Source: Bacteroidales bacterium UBA1680 (GTDB lineage Bacteria; Bacteroidota; Bacteroidia; Bacteroidales; UBA932). Taken from it: 64,000 nt of DNA. Of the stretch, positions 18,080-25,798 are shown in pieces. The number at the start of each line of letters is the position of its first letter. Position 1 is the stretch's first letter. The notes under the pieces were generated by a model. The model worked only from the letters and a program-made list of their open reading frames with translations. It was not told where the DNA came from and did not search any database. The position numbers were made by a program, and so were the translations under genes. The stretch is from the NCBI GenBank assembly GCA_002320605.1, contig DCKG01000034.1:1-64000 (forward strand), in the 5' to 3' direction.

Positions 18080-18163
18080 GATACTAAAACTTATTTTCCC
18101 CACTATAGTCTTACCAATCAAAAGGTAGGACTATAGTGGGGTGGCTAAAGTTCACTTCTTCTA

Positions 18164-18397
18164 CTAAAGAGGATTGCCACATACAACACTTTCATAAAAA
18201 TCAGAAATTGCTAGGCACAATTGATCCGACATCTCAAAATCTACATCTAAATAAAACACTTCACCGCAGGTTGTAATAAAACCATAATAATAGTGCTTTG
18301 CGCCAGCTTGAACATCAGAAGAGAAAAAAAGAGAAGAAAAAACGATGGCAACAAAAGCTATAATAGTAGCAATAATTTTTGTTTTAAAATGTCCCAT
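18164..18397 (-). CDS. Small secreted two-cysteine peptide, copy 1
   Basis: A 77-residue protein with a hydrophobic N-terminal signal (about residues 8-31, ending VQAGA) and a short mature part containing HYYYGFITTCG, FEMSD and a C-terminal VCGNPL. It is homologous to the 79-residue peptide at 19767-20006: both share a tyrosine-rich block, a T/S-C-G, a charged FE(L/M)SD block and a terminal CGN. The two conserved cysteines could form a disulfide. I recognise no known family. It is the first gene of its unit and its promoter has the same element as the second copy. Low-GC, like its neighbours. Confidence 0.75.
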   Translation of the reverse strand: MGHFKTKIIATIIAFVAIVFSSLFFSSDVQAGAKHYYYGFITTCGEVFYLDVDFEMSDQLCLAISDFYESVVCGNPL

Positions 18398-18422
18398 AAT
18401 AACTTTGATTTGTAACCTACTG

Positions 18423-18478
18423 TAAATATATTAATAAAATCACATATATCAAAACGTTTTAACTTTCGGTTTTGATAT
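18423..18478 (-). promoter_or_regulatory. Promoter and inverted-repeat operator of peptide unit 1
   Basis: The minus strand has TTTG (18450-18453) and TATATTTA (18423-18430) separated by 19 nt, a near-consensus promoter. The -33 box lies within a perfect 10-bp inverted repeat, ATATCAAAAC (18446-18455) and GTTTTGATAT (18469-18478), which also contains the palindrome AAAACGTTTT. Nearly the same sequence occurs at the same distance from the second peptide gene. An operator overlapping the -33 box is a reasonable inference; no regulator gene is adjacent. Confidence 0.6.
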
Positions 18479-18634
18479 TATTCATAATAATAAATTTTCT
18501 TTTAACTAACTCATACTGAAATCAGACTAGAATTTCTTTAATATATTTAGTTACAAAACAATAGATCTTAAGGTCAAATAGAACGACAACACTATGATTT
18601 TTGTTCAATCTATACCTAATTATTTCTCTCTAAA

Positions 18635-18787
18635 TCAAGATAGACACACTCTGGCTATTGGCTCGCCCGGGTCCTCATCAACCACTATCCCCCTGATGCG
18701 TGTCTGAGCGGCGCTGATAACACCAAAGACAATGGCAACCGCCACTGCCAGGAATAGTTTTGCGAATATGCTGTTATAACCCCTCAA
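18635..18787 (-). pseudogene. Truncated second TonB-receptor copy (first 50 codons only)
   Basis: Starting at the same TTG context as the full receptor, this frame encodes RGYNSIFAKLFLAVAVAIV, then ISAAQTRIRGIVVDEDPGEP, closely matching residues 1-44 of the receptor at 14609-17209, and stops after six unrelated residues (ARVCLS). It sits directly after GLPGLI copy 2, exactly where the intact receptor sits after GLPGLI copy 1. The remaining 800 or so codons of this copy have been deleted. Confidence 0.85.
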
Positions 18788-18808
18788 TTATTCTGGATGT
18801 TTGACGCA

Positions 18809-19681
18809 TCATTTCCAATAGGATTCTGAAATCAGGGGGATATATTTGTAAGCGGCATCCATCTCTACATCGGTAAGTTTTCTTCCTGATTTATCGAAAG
18901 CTTGAGAGCTAATGACCCCCTCTACCTGATAGGAATATTTCCTGTCATTTTTCATTCTCGTGTACATCTTCTCGGCATCTTTCAAGTCGTACCTGTACTT
19001 CCTGTCCTTTTTCCTCTGATAAGACGACGTAGGGTCATAACTATAATTTATGAAGTCATACCTGGACTTGGCGGAGAGCTCCTCTACATAAATCATATAG
19101 AAAGAGAATATCTTATCTTCGTCCTCGGCCTTGACTATCAGGCCTGGAGCTCCCCATAAAAGCCACGGGCCGACATTGTCTGGGATTTCCTCGGTGTACC
19201 AGATTGTCCACTTCCTCCCATAATACTCCCCGACTGCCTTCTTTGTCTTGTAGCCATTCATTTCTCCAGTCTCTTCCGTGAGTGACCACTTCGGCATCTC
19301 CAGCTTCCCCTCGCCTCGTATCAGAATATAGCTGGGCTTATATCCCAGTACAATGGCATTATTTTTAAAATCTATGAGCGACACCTCTTTCATCCCACCA
19401 CGCAGATCAACCAGCTTCGAGTAGGCTTCATTGTCCAATGCATTGCCATTCTTGTCAAACGCGAATTGTCTAAGAGAATCTCTCACGAAGGCTTTCTCAC
19501 AGTAAAATGCAGCGGTATTGCCGTCATAGTCCGTCCGCATGTCCATGTAAGCATCGTATTTGGTTCCTTTTACATTCCTCTTCCGCTCGAAACCGTAATA
19601 GATGCGGATGCCCTGGGCGCAGACAAGATCAGGGAGGCAGACGATGGCTATTGCGAAGAAAATTTTAATACAATTTCTCAT
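18809..19681 (-). CDS. GLPGLI family protein, copy 2
   Basis: A 290-residue homologue of the protein at 17231-18079, with a signal peptide (MRNCIKIFFAIAIVCLPDLVCA) and the family motif as WGAPGLI. The start at 19681 matches the signal peptide; an in-frame ATG at 19693 is also possible. Compared with copy 1 it has an insertion near residue 260 and differs mostly in the C-terminal 60 residues. It is followed 21 nt later by the truncated receptor start and preceded by the second small peptide. Whether it still functions without its receptor partner is open. Confidence 0.88.
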   Translation of the reverse strand: MRNCIKIFFAIAIVCLPDLVCAQGIRIYYGFERKRNVKGTKYDAYMDMRTDYDGNTAAFYCEKAFVRDSLRQFAFDKNGNALDNEAYSKLVDLRGGMKEVSLIDFKNNAIVLGYKPSYILIRGEGKLEMPKWSLTEETGEMNGYKTKKAVGEYYGRKWTIWYTEEIPDNVGPWLLWGAPGLIVKAEDEDKIFSFYMIYVEELSAKSRYDFINYSYDPTSSYQRKKDRKYRYDLKDAEKMYTRMKNDRKYSYQVEGVISSQAFDKSGRKLTDVEMDAAYKYIPLISESYWK

Positions 19682-19766
19682 GGTAAGAAACAATCCGCTA
19701 TTAACAGAATCAATTATTTTTTGTCTGCCAATAGCGGACGTAGCGAGTCAGAAAACTACAATAAAA

Positions 19767-20006
19767 TTAATTCCCGCAATACTTAGCTTCGAGTTCGTCT
19801 AAAATCTCCACATTTCTTTCATCGCTTAACTCAAATTCATAAGTGCGATATTCGGTATAGCCACAAGACGTTATCCAACCGTAGTGGTAGTAAGAAGATT
19901 GCTCCTCTTTTTTGGCATCAGCATTTACAGAGAGCAGAAGAGAAACAACAAGAACAGCAAGAGCAGCAATTATCCGCATGGTGATTTTTACGATACAATT
20001 TTTCAT
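19767..20006 (-). CDS. Small secreted two-cysteine peptide, copy 2
   Basis: A 79-residue protein with a signal peptide (hydrophobic core about residues 11-28, ending VNADA) and a mature part of about 50 residues containing YYHYGWITSCG, YEFELSDERN and a C-terminal KYCGN. It is homologous to the 77-residue peptide at 18164-18397, with both cysteines and the terminal CGN conserved. It begins the second peptide/GLPGLI/receptor unit. Family unknown. Translation may instead start at an ATG ten codons in, which would still leave a signal peptide. Confidence 0.75.
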   Translation of the reverse strand: MKNCIVKITMRIIAALAVLVVSLLLSVNADAKKEEQSSYYHYGWITSCGYTEYRTYEFELSDERNVEILDELEAKYCGN

Positions 20007-20027
20007 AATATTTAATCTTTTTCACTA

Positions 20028-20084
20028 CTAATATACAAAGTCATTTTTAAAAATACAAAACGTTTTACTATAAATTTTGATATT
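20028..20084 (-). promoter_or_regulatory. Promoter and conserved upstream element of peptide unit 2
   Basis: The minus strand carries TTTG (20056-20059) and TATATTAG (20028-20035) spaced by 20 nt. The block CAAAACGTTTTA (20056-20067) and the further TTTTGATATT (20075-20084) match the element upstream of peptide copy 1. The inverted repeat is imperfect here. The block starts 50 nt upstream of the start codon, against 49 nt to the equivalent repeat in copy 1. Confidence 0.55.
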
Positions 20085-20433
20085 TATTAGCTTGATTTCT
20101 AGACCGATTATCACTGAAAATCGTAAAAATGGAATAAATTATTGATAAGGCAAGATGTACGAGTCTTGCACAGGAAATCCACCTTAATTTGATTACTTAT
20201 CATTGGAAAAGCAATTCTCGGCGACCTCTAGCCCCCCAATTCCCGAAACGGACCTCGGCAGGCTGTACCACCATGCGCCTGCACGAAACACATGCCATCA
20301 TGCCCTCTGATTGCAAATTATCAATTTCGGCCTCAGCTAAGTAAGTTGAGAAAGGACTGCGAGGACTAGCCGTATCCAATAAAGTCAGGAAATGCCGCAG
20401 GAACCACGGGCAGAAAAATTGTTTTTCAAATAT
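20085..20433. other. Intergenic stretch upstream of rpmH, no supported gene
   Basis: About 350 bases between the peptide unit and rpmH, which are divergently transcribed. A minus-strand open frame across it has no recognisable domain, no promoter match and would run antisense into rpmH. The 20210-20400 portion has higher GC than its surroundings and may be the relic of a lost gene. Nothing else is visible. Confidence 0.4.
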
Positions 20434-20464
20434 TTTGGATTTTAGAGCAAAAGGGTTAAATTTG
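20434..20464 (+). promoter_or_regulatory. Promoter of rpmH
   Basis: TTTG (20434-20437) and TAAATTTG (20457-20464) with exactly 19 nt between, a full match to the Bacteroidetes housekeeping promoter. It leaves a leader of about 30 nt before the rpmH ATG. Confidence 0.75.
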
Positions 20465-20498
20465 CAGTCCAAATTCTGGAATATAAAAATATTAAGAT

Positions 20499-20651
20499 AT
20501 GAAAAGAACATTTCAACCATCCAGACGCAAGAGGATAAACAAGCACGGTTTCCGCGAGAGAATGTCAACCGCCAACGGACGCCGCGTCCTGAGGATGCGC
20601 CGTCGCCATGGCCGCAAGAAGCTGACTGTTTCTTCTGAGCAGGCTTGGTAA
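20499..20651 (+). CDS. rpmH: 50S ribosomal protein L34
   Basis: A 50-residue basic protein, MKRTFQPSRRKRINKHGFR and then the arginine-rich HGRKKLTVSSEQAW end: the standard L34 signature and length. L34 is part of the large ribosomal subunit. It has its own consensus promoter 35 nt upstream and an intrinsic terminator 24 nt downstream, so it is transcribed alone. The usual partners rnpA and dnaA are not next to it, as is common in Bacteroidetes. Confidence 0.97.
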   Translation: MKRTFQPSRRKRINKHGFRERMSTANGRRVLRMRRRHGRKKLTVSSEQAW

Positions 20652-20674
20652 TTCGGCAGTAATCGAAGAGTTAG

Positions 20675-20702
20675 AGCTGGCTCAACGAGTCAGCTTTTTT
20701 TT
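20675..20702 (+). terminator. Intrinsic terminator after rpmH
   Basis: A 9-bp stem AGCTGGCTC / GAGTCAGCT (one G-T pair) with a 3-nt loop, followed by eight T residues. Confidence 0.85.
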
Positions 20703-20757
20703 GTGTGCTTTTTACAAGATGACGAGTCAAGGTAGGCACGACTAAAATGGGATAATC

Positions 20758-21192
20758 ATGGACGACGAGATATTCATGAAAGAGGCTTTGAAGGAGGCGC
20801 AGGCAGCTCAGGAAGAGGATGAGATTCCTATAGGTGCCGTGGTTGTGTGGCGTGGCAGGGTCATAGCAAAGGGACACAATATGACGGAGAGGCTTCACGA
20901 TGCCACGGCTCACGCTGAGATGATTGCCATCACTGCGGCAACTGAGGCTCTTGGGGGCAAATACCTCAACGAGTGCACCCTGTACGTCACAGTCGAGCCA
21001 TGTCCCATGTGTGCCAGCGCAATGAACTGGGCTCAGCTAGGCAGGCTTGTCTATGGGGCGATAGACCCGAAACGTGGCTATACGCTCTTCTCCCCTTCCC
21101 TACTCCACCCCAAGACCACAGTTCACGCAGGTGTGCTAGCCGATGACTGCTCGGCACTGATTTCCGACTTCTTCTCCGGAAAACGGTCGTGA
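20758..21192 (+). CDS. tadA: tRNA-specific adenosine deaminase TadA
   Basis: A 144-residue zinc deaminase that converts A34 to inosine in tRNA-Arg(ACG). The active site is complete: HAE at 52-54 (His52 zinc ligand, Glu54 proton shuttle) and PCPMC at 81-85 (two cysteine ligands). The N-terminal helix FMKEALKEAQAAQEEDEIPIG and EPCPMCASAMNWAQL favour TadA over other nucleoside deaminases. Length is normal (about 145-150). A tRNA-Arg(ACG) gene, its expected substrate, is present at 62643 in this window. Confidence 0.92.
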   Translation: MDDEIFMKEALKEAQAAQEEDEIPIGAVVVWRGRVIAKGHNMTERLHDATAHAEMIAITAATEALGGKYLNECTLYVTVEPCPMCASAMNWAQLGRLVYGAIDPKRGYTLFSPSLLHPKTTVHAGVLADDCSALISDFFSGKRS

Positions 21193-21257
21193 AATCACCT
21201 CGCAACGCAGAGAGAGTCGTTTTTATTGAAAGGTGGCAAATAGCGAAATGATTTATA

Positions 21258-21288
21258 TTGCAGAATTGCAAAAAATGAAATAAATTTG
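21258..21288 (+). promoter_or_regulatory. Promoter of tRNA-Gln
   Basis: TTG (21258-21260) and TAAATTTG (21281-21288) with 20 nt between. The -7 box ends 10 nt before the mature tRNA start. Confidence 0.6.
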
Positions 21289-21298
21289 CGCTTCGAAT

Positions 21299-21369
21299 TG
21301 AGGTATGGTGTAATGGTAGCACTACAGATTTTGGTTCTGCCAGTTCAGGTTCGAATCCTGATATCTCAA
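21299..21369 (+). tRNA. tRNA-Gln (anticodon TTG)
   Basis: A cloverleaf can be folded: acceptor TGAGGTA with TATCTCA (one G-T pair), anticodon stem CAGA/TCTG around the loop TTTTGGT (anticodon TTG), and T arm TCAGG-TTCGAAT-CCTGA. The CCA end is not encoded. It has its own promoter. Confidence 0.93.
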
Positions 21370-21404
21370 CTATTTTCTGCTACTTCAAATAGAGGAGATT
21401 AGTC

Positions 21405-22448
21405 ATGACACATTTCTCCATCAGATTCGTCTTTGCTGCATGCCTTCTGTTCCAATGCTTCTGCGAGGGTGCGGCTAGGCAAATCCGATTCGTTTCGTAC
21501 ACGCAGAACCTCTGGCATGAGTGCACCAAAGTTCCCGATGGCGTGAATAACCTGATTGAACAGGTATGGTACATCAATCCAGACATTGCCACATTCTGTG
21601 AACTGTTTCCTGGAAACGAAGACTCAGTGATAGAGCGACTGACGGGAGTTTTTGAAAAAAGGGGGCGTAAATACTACTATGCGAAGATGGACGGAAGAGC
21701 CATAGTTAGCCGTCATCTGATAATAGAGACGAAACGTATAAACCAGTGGTGCTTCAAGGCCGTTCTGGATGTCTACGGGACAAGAATCGTAGTTTACCCC
21801 TCGCATAGCGAATACAGGTTCTACAGTTGTTACTTGCCAAGAGGCTACGGCGACGGGTCTGAGAATTGGGGCAAACTTCCCGAACCAATTACCGATGTCA
21901 TGGAAATTGAGAGGATTGCCTTGTTATCAGGACGTACCGAATCAGCCAGGATGGTCGTTGAAGATGCTAAAACTGAAATAGCAGAAGGAAGCCTCGTGCT
22001 CTACCAAGGAGATTTCAACGAACCTTCTCACCTAGACTGGACAAGAGCAACCGCAGACTCTTTCGACCATCGAGGATGCTCCGTCAAATGGCCTCTGTCT
22101 AAATATATGATTGAGACCGCCAGATGGAAAGATGCATATAGGGAAGCGCACCCCAATCCCGTAAAATACCCTGGGATAACGTGGCCGACCGCATGTCCTC
22201 AGCTAGATGAATCTTCTATCGCATGGGCAAAAGAGGCGGACGAGAGAGATAGAATCGACTTCATCTACTACCATCCCGACCATCGCATCAAAGTCAAAGA
22301 TGCCTTTCTGGCAGGCTATCCCATGTCCCTACGCCGTGCACAAGCTGTCTGCGACGAGAGTAGCGACAAATTCGTCATTAGCAAGAATGCCGGCTGGTTC
22401 AGCGATCACAGAGGGGTCGTGGCTGTCTTCAAAATCAACGTCAAGTGA
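21405..22448 (+). CDS. Secreted endonuclease/exonuclease/phosphatase-fold protein
   Basis: A 347-residue protein with a signal peptide (hydrophobic residues 8-24, then a cysteine-rich boundary) followed by an EEP domain. Visible motifs are FVSYTQNLWH near the start, FCELFPGNEDS (metal-binding glutamate), YQGDFNEPSHLDW with the catalytic D-x-N, ERDRIDFIYYHP, and a final SDHRGVVAVF with the catalytic histidine. The fold covers DNases, phosphodiesterases and sphingomyelinases; the substrate cannot be told. It follows tRNA-Gln closely and may use its own promoter. Confidence 0.85.
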   Translation: MTHFSIRFVFAACLLFQCFCEGAARQIRFVSYTQNLWHECTKVPDGVNNLIEQVWYINPDIATFCELFPGNEDSVIERLTGVFEKRGRKYYYAKMDGRAIVSRHLIIETKRINQWCFKAVLDVYGTRIVVYPSHSEYRFYSCYLPRGYGDGSENWGKLPEPITDVMEIERIALLSGRTESARMVVEDAKTEIAEGSLVLYQGDFNEPSHLDWTRATADSFDHRGCSVKWPLSKYMIETARWKDAYREAHPNPVKYPGITWPTACPQLDESSIAWAKEADERDRIDFIYYHPDHRIKVKDAFLAGYPMSLRRAQAVCDESSDKFVISKNAGWFSDHRGVVAVFKINVK

Positions 22449-22452
22449 AGGA

Positions 22453-23187
22453 TTAATCATAAAGGGATGCTATTCCGTTGAATATCGCAGTGGCGATGAG
22501 TGACATCCCCTTGTCGTTCGGATGAGCAAGGATAAAATCCGTCTTGATCTTGTAGGCATTTCCATCCCTGTCATAAAGCGTATCCCCCTTCTGAGGGCAA
22601 ACATCCGTGCGGCTTCTGATGGAGGATAGCGATACATATGTAAGATTGTTCGTCCTCGCAGAGTTTCGAAGGACGTTTTCAACTGCGTCGTTTTTCCAGA
22701 AACTGCCAACAATCAAGACTTTTGAAGTCACCTTCTTGCACTTTTCAACGAGACGTGGGAGGTTTTTCTCGAAAGCTGGCGCATCCTGCACGTTTTCCCC
22801 TATCCTGATTACGATGATATCGGCTCCTGAAATCTGTGAGTCAAGATAGTCCAGGCTTCGCGCCGGATTAAGCTCGAAGTCCTGAATTGGGACAGGAGTC
22901 ACAGAGGAACTCGAATTGAAATTCTTCAACTTGCTTTGCAAGACGTGGCAGTAATCATTTTCCTCTTTGGACGCTGCCATGCCCCAGTCTCCATACCACC
23001 CCACCGAAGGTAGATAACCATGCTTCGTGATTGAATTACCGATGCAGGCGACTTTGAGAGCTTCTTTGGTCTTGAGCTCTTTTTCCTGTCCGGCTACTAT
23101 TACACTGTCATCTTTTGAAGAACCGTTGCCGCAGCAACCCGAGAACAGTGCAACGATGGAAAGCATTATGAATATTATCTTTTTCAT
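22453..23187 (-). CDS. SGNH/GDSL-type hydrolase lipoprotein
   Basis: A 244-residue protein starting MKKIIFIMLSIVALFSGC, a lipoprotein signal with the conserved Cys at 18. The ATG at 23187 is chosen over one at 23292 because the signal peptide starts there. It contains VACIGNSITKHG, resembling block I of SGNH hydrolases (GNS with Ser as nucleophile), VIRIGENVQD where block III G-x-N would be (Gly-Glu-Asn) and AHPNDKGM, the block V D/H pair (HPNDKG). It is probably an esterase acting on acylated glycans or lipids at the cell surface. It converges with the EEP gene with a 4-nt gap. Confidence 0.8.
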   Translation of the reverse strand: MKKIIFIMLSIVALFSGCCGNGSSKDDSVIVAGQEKELKTKEALKVACIGNSITKHGYLPSVGWYGDWGMAASKEENDYCHVLQSKLKNFNSSSSVTPVPIQDFELNPARSLDYLDSQISGADIIVIRIGENVQDAPAFEKNLPRLVEKCKKVTSKVLIVGSFWKNDAVENVLRNSARTNNLTYVSLSSIRSRTDVCPQKGDTLYDRDGNAYKIKTDFILAHPNDKGMSLIATAIFNGIASLYD

Positions 23188-23222
23188 GATTATGCTGATA
23201 ATACAGGCAAGTTTGAACGATT

Positions 23223-23251
23223 TAAATATAATAGGATTTTTCGTAAATTTG
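23223..23251. promoter_or_regulatory. Divergent promoter region between SGNH hydrolase and DJ-1 gene
   Basis: On the plus strand TAAATTTG at 23244-23251 is an exact -7 box for the DJ-1 gene. On the minus strand TATATTTA (23223-23230), one base from consensus, could serve the SGNH hydrolase gene. Confidence 0.5.
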
Positions 23252-23296
23252 TTTACATTATCAGAAATGCAAGTTAATAAATCATAATACAAGAAA

Positions 23297-23869
23297 ATGA
23301 AAGGAATTCATATTTTTTTAGCCGATGGTTTCGAGGATACCGAGGCTATCGCCACCCTGGACGTGCTGCGCAGGGCAGGCCTTGAAGTTAAAACTGTATC
23401 AATGAATGAAGACAGGCTCGTGACCAGCTCACGTGGCGTTTCCGTGCTTGCAGATGTCATATTCAGTGACATTAAAAGCGAGGCAGGAAGGACTGGAGCA
23501 TCCGATGTCATGGTCTTCCCTGGAGGGATGCCTGGCACGAAACATCTTGCCGAGAACAGTGAATTGATTGAATTAATGAAACAGCACTATGCCGAGGGGG
23601 GCATCGTAGCAGCCATTTGTGCTGCTCCTGGACTTGTCGCATCTCAGCTTCCAGACCTGAGAGGAAAGAGGTTCACCTGCTTCGACGGCTTCGAGGATGC
23701 TCTCATCGCAAAGGGCGCTGAATATGTCAAAGCGCCGGCAGTGGCTGACGGAAACCTTATCACAGGCTGCGGAGCAGGCTGCGCGATAGACTTCGGCTGC
23801 GAAATTGTCAGGAAGCTGAAAGGAGCCGATGCAATATCAAAAGTCCGCCACGGAATGATGCTGGATTAG
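23297..23869 (+). CDS. DJ-1/PfpI family protein (YajL/ThiJ-like)
   Basis: A 190-residue DJ-1/PfpI protein. It has the start IFLADGFEDTEAIATLDVLR with the conserved Glu, VMVFPGGMPGTKHLAENSEL, and the nucleophile elbow AAICAAPGL with the reactive cysteine. Relatives act as chaperone-like stress proteins, glyoxalases or deglycases, and the exact activity is disputed. Length is normal. Its last 4 nt overlap the convergent alr gene. Confidence 0.9.
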   Translation: MKGIHIFLADGFEDTEAIATLDVLRRAGLEVKTVSMNEDRLVTSSRGVSVLADVIFSDIKSEAGRTGASDVMVFPGGMPGTKHLAENSELIELMKQHYAEGGIVAAICAAPGLVASQLPDLRGKRFTCFDGFEDALIAKGAEYVKAPAVADGNLITGCGAGCAIDFGCEIVRKLKGADAISKVRHGMMLD

Positions 23870-24978
23870 CGCACGATAATGCGCTCGATTCTTTTCGGAA
23901 TTGAAGCCAATATCTCATACGGGATGGTGTCGAGGATATTGGCTAATTCTGTTACTGTTGGGTCATCGCCGAAAACAGTTACGGTGTCCCCCGCCTCGCA
24001 GTCTATCCCAGTTACATCCAGCATGCACATATCCATGCAGATGTTACCGATCGTAGGTGCTCTATAGCCATTTACATTGAACGAAGCCTTTCCGCAGCCC
24101 AAATGCCGGTCTATTCCATCGGCGTAACCCACAGGAATCGTAGCGATGCGGGTGCCCGTCGGTGCTATCATGCCATGTCGCCCATAACCGATTGCCCCAT
24201 CGCCAAGCTTCAGCTCCTTGATCTGCAGAATCTTGACTTTCAGAGAGGCGACCAGATGAAGATGCACGTCCGGCATGGCGCAAATGCCATATATTCCTAT
24301 TCCAAGTCTTACCATGTCATGCTGATACTGAGGGAATCTCTCGATGCCGGCGGAATTTAGGATATGCCGCATCGGCGTGTATCCAAGAACCTTTATGAGC
24401 GCATCGGAGTTCCTCTCGAACATGTCAATCTGCGCCATGGTGAACTCATCCATGGCAGGGTCGTCATCCACGGCAAGATGTGAATATATCGACTTCACTC
24501 GTACTTGGGCGCAGGTTTTAAGATATTCAAACAATTCCGGCAGCTCGCTGGTCATGAAGCCTAGACGATGCATGCCAGTGTCCAGCTTGATGTGCACTGG
24601 AAAACTCCCTATACCTCTTGTCTGAAGTTTCGCCACGAGGGCTTTCAGAGTGAACAGGTTTGGGATGCCCGGTTCCAGATGATTGTCGATTATCTCGTCA
24701 AAGAAGTCTGTTCCCGCAGTGAGCACGAGTATTGGCAAGCTGATGCCGGCCTGTCGAAGCTCTATTCCTTCAACAGGAAGAGCCACAGCCAGATAATTAA
24801 CTCCTACTTGCTGCAGCATTGAGGCCATTTCGACGGCTCCGTGGCCGTATGCATTCGCCTTCACTAGCACTAAAAGCTTCGTCGAAGGCTTCAGCTTCGA
24901 CCTAAAATATCTGTAATTGTCAAGGCATGCGCGGTAGCTTAGCTCCAGCCTTGAAAAATCATTCTCTCTACTCGACAT
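23866..24978 (-). CDS. alr: Alanine racemase
   Basis: A 370-residue fold-type III PLP enzyme that interconverts L- and D-alanine for peptidoglycan. The PLP lysine is K40 in LVLVKANAYGHG, and the C-terminal domain has GYADGIDRHLGCGK and NICMDMCMLDVTG. Length is standard. It is a stand-alone gene, not fused to MurF as in many Bacteroidetes. The start ATG at 24978 lies only about 9 nt from a consensus -7 box, so the mRNA leader must be extremely short. It converges with the DJ-1 gene, overlapping by 4 nt. Confidence 0.94.
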   Translation of the reverse strand: MSSRENDFSRLELSYRACLDNYRYFRSKLKPSTKLLVLVKANAYGHGAVEMASMLQQVGVNYLAVALPVEGIELRQAGISLPILVLTAGTDFFDEIIDNHLEPGIPNLFTLKALVAKLQTRGIGSFPVHIKLDTGMHRLGFMTSELPELFEYLKTCAQVRVKSIYSHLAVDDDPAMDEFTMAQIDMFERNSDALIKVLGYTPMRHILNSAGIERFPQYQHDMVRLGIGIYGICAMPDVHLHLVASLKVKILQIKELKLGDGAIGYGRHGMIAPTGTRIATIPVGYADGIDRHLGCGKASFNVNGYRAPTIGNICMDMCMLDVTGIDCEAGDTVTVFGDDPTVTELANILDTIPYEILASIPKRIERIIVR

Positions 24979-24986
24979 ACTTCTGA

Positions 24987-24994
24987 CAAATTTA
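24987..24994 (-). promoter_or_regulatory. Promoter -7 box of alr, giving a near-leaderless mRNA
   Basis: The minus strand reads TAAATTTG, ending 8 nt before the alr start codon. With a start of transcription about 4-5 nt after the box, the leader would be only a few bases. Confidence 0.55.
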
Positions 24995-25091
24995 CCTATT
25001 TTTCATTAATATCCTGACGAAAATGGTAGGCTTCTGGCTTTGGTGCGTTAATTGCACGAAGCAAGCCAAAATAATTCAAAAGACAAAAGAT

Positions 25092-25781
25092 ATGAGCTAT
25101 GCTTCAATATGGGTCATAATGATCGCTGTCATGGTGCTGAGCTTCGTAGTTCAAAACACCCTACAAAGACGTTTCACTAAATATTCGAAGATTCCCACAT
25201 CTTATGGCATGACAGGAGCCGACATCGCCAGGGAGATGCTGCGACAGAATGGCATAACCGATGTGCAGGTCTCTAACATAAGAGGCCGGCTCACGGACCA
25301 TTACAATCCGCAGACAAAAACCGTGAACCTGAGCGACTCGGTTTACAACAGCAATAGCATCGCAGCTGCGGCAGTCGCTGCCCATGAGTGCGGTCATGTC
25401 ATCCAGCATGCCACCGGCTATGCTCCGCTTAAGCTTCGCACAGCGATGGTTCCCGTAGTTAGTTTCTGCAGCAACATCGTGCAATGGGTCCTGCTGGCAG
25501 GAGTCTTAATGGTTCAGTCTTTCCCACAGCTGCTTTGGATCGGGATAATCCTATTCGCCGCAACCACTATTTTCAGCATAGTGACCCTCCCCGTTGAGAT
25601 TAACGCCAGCAAAAGAGCGATAGCATGGCTGGAGCAATCTAGAATAGCAACTCAAGAGACAAAGCCAATGGCAGTAGATGCTCTTAAATGGGCAGCTTAC
25701 ACTTATGTCATCGCCGCAATCGGCTCTCTCGCTACGCTTTTCTACTACATCGCAATCGCAAGCAGCGGGAATCGTCGTTAG
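25092..25781 (+). CDS. Membrane zinc metallopeptidase (YugP-like)
   Basis: A 229-residue membrane protein with an N-terminal transmembrane helix (about 4-20), the zinc motif HECGH near residue 98 in VAAHECGHVIQHATGYAP, and two or three further transmembrane segments (about 115-175 and 200-222). This is the pattern of the neutral zinc metallopeptidase family that includes Bacillus YugP; its biological substrate is unknown. The ATG at 25092 is preferred to one at 25023 because the transmembrane N-terminus begins there and the upstream residues look non-conserved. Confidence 0.85.
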   Translation: MSYASIWVIMIAVMVLSFVVQNTLQRRFTKYSKIPTSYGMTGADIAREMLRQNGITDVQVSNIRGRLTDHYNPQTKTVNLSDSVYNSNSIAAAAVAAHECGHVIQHATGYAPLKLRTAMVPVVSFCSNIVQWVLLAGVLMVQSFPQLLWIGIILFAATTIFSIVTLPVEINASKRAIAWLEQSRIATQETKPMAVDALKWAAYTYVIAAIGSLATLFYYIAIASSGNRR

Positions 25782-25798
25782 GGCTTAGCGGTCCTCGC

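Noticed and set aside
20200..20568. 122-codon minus-strand open frame upstream of rpmH
   Set aside because: Runs antisense into the rpmH promoter and gene; no domain, no promoter.
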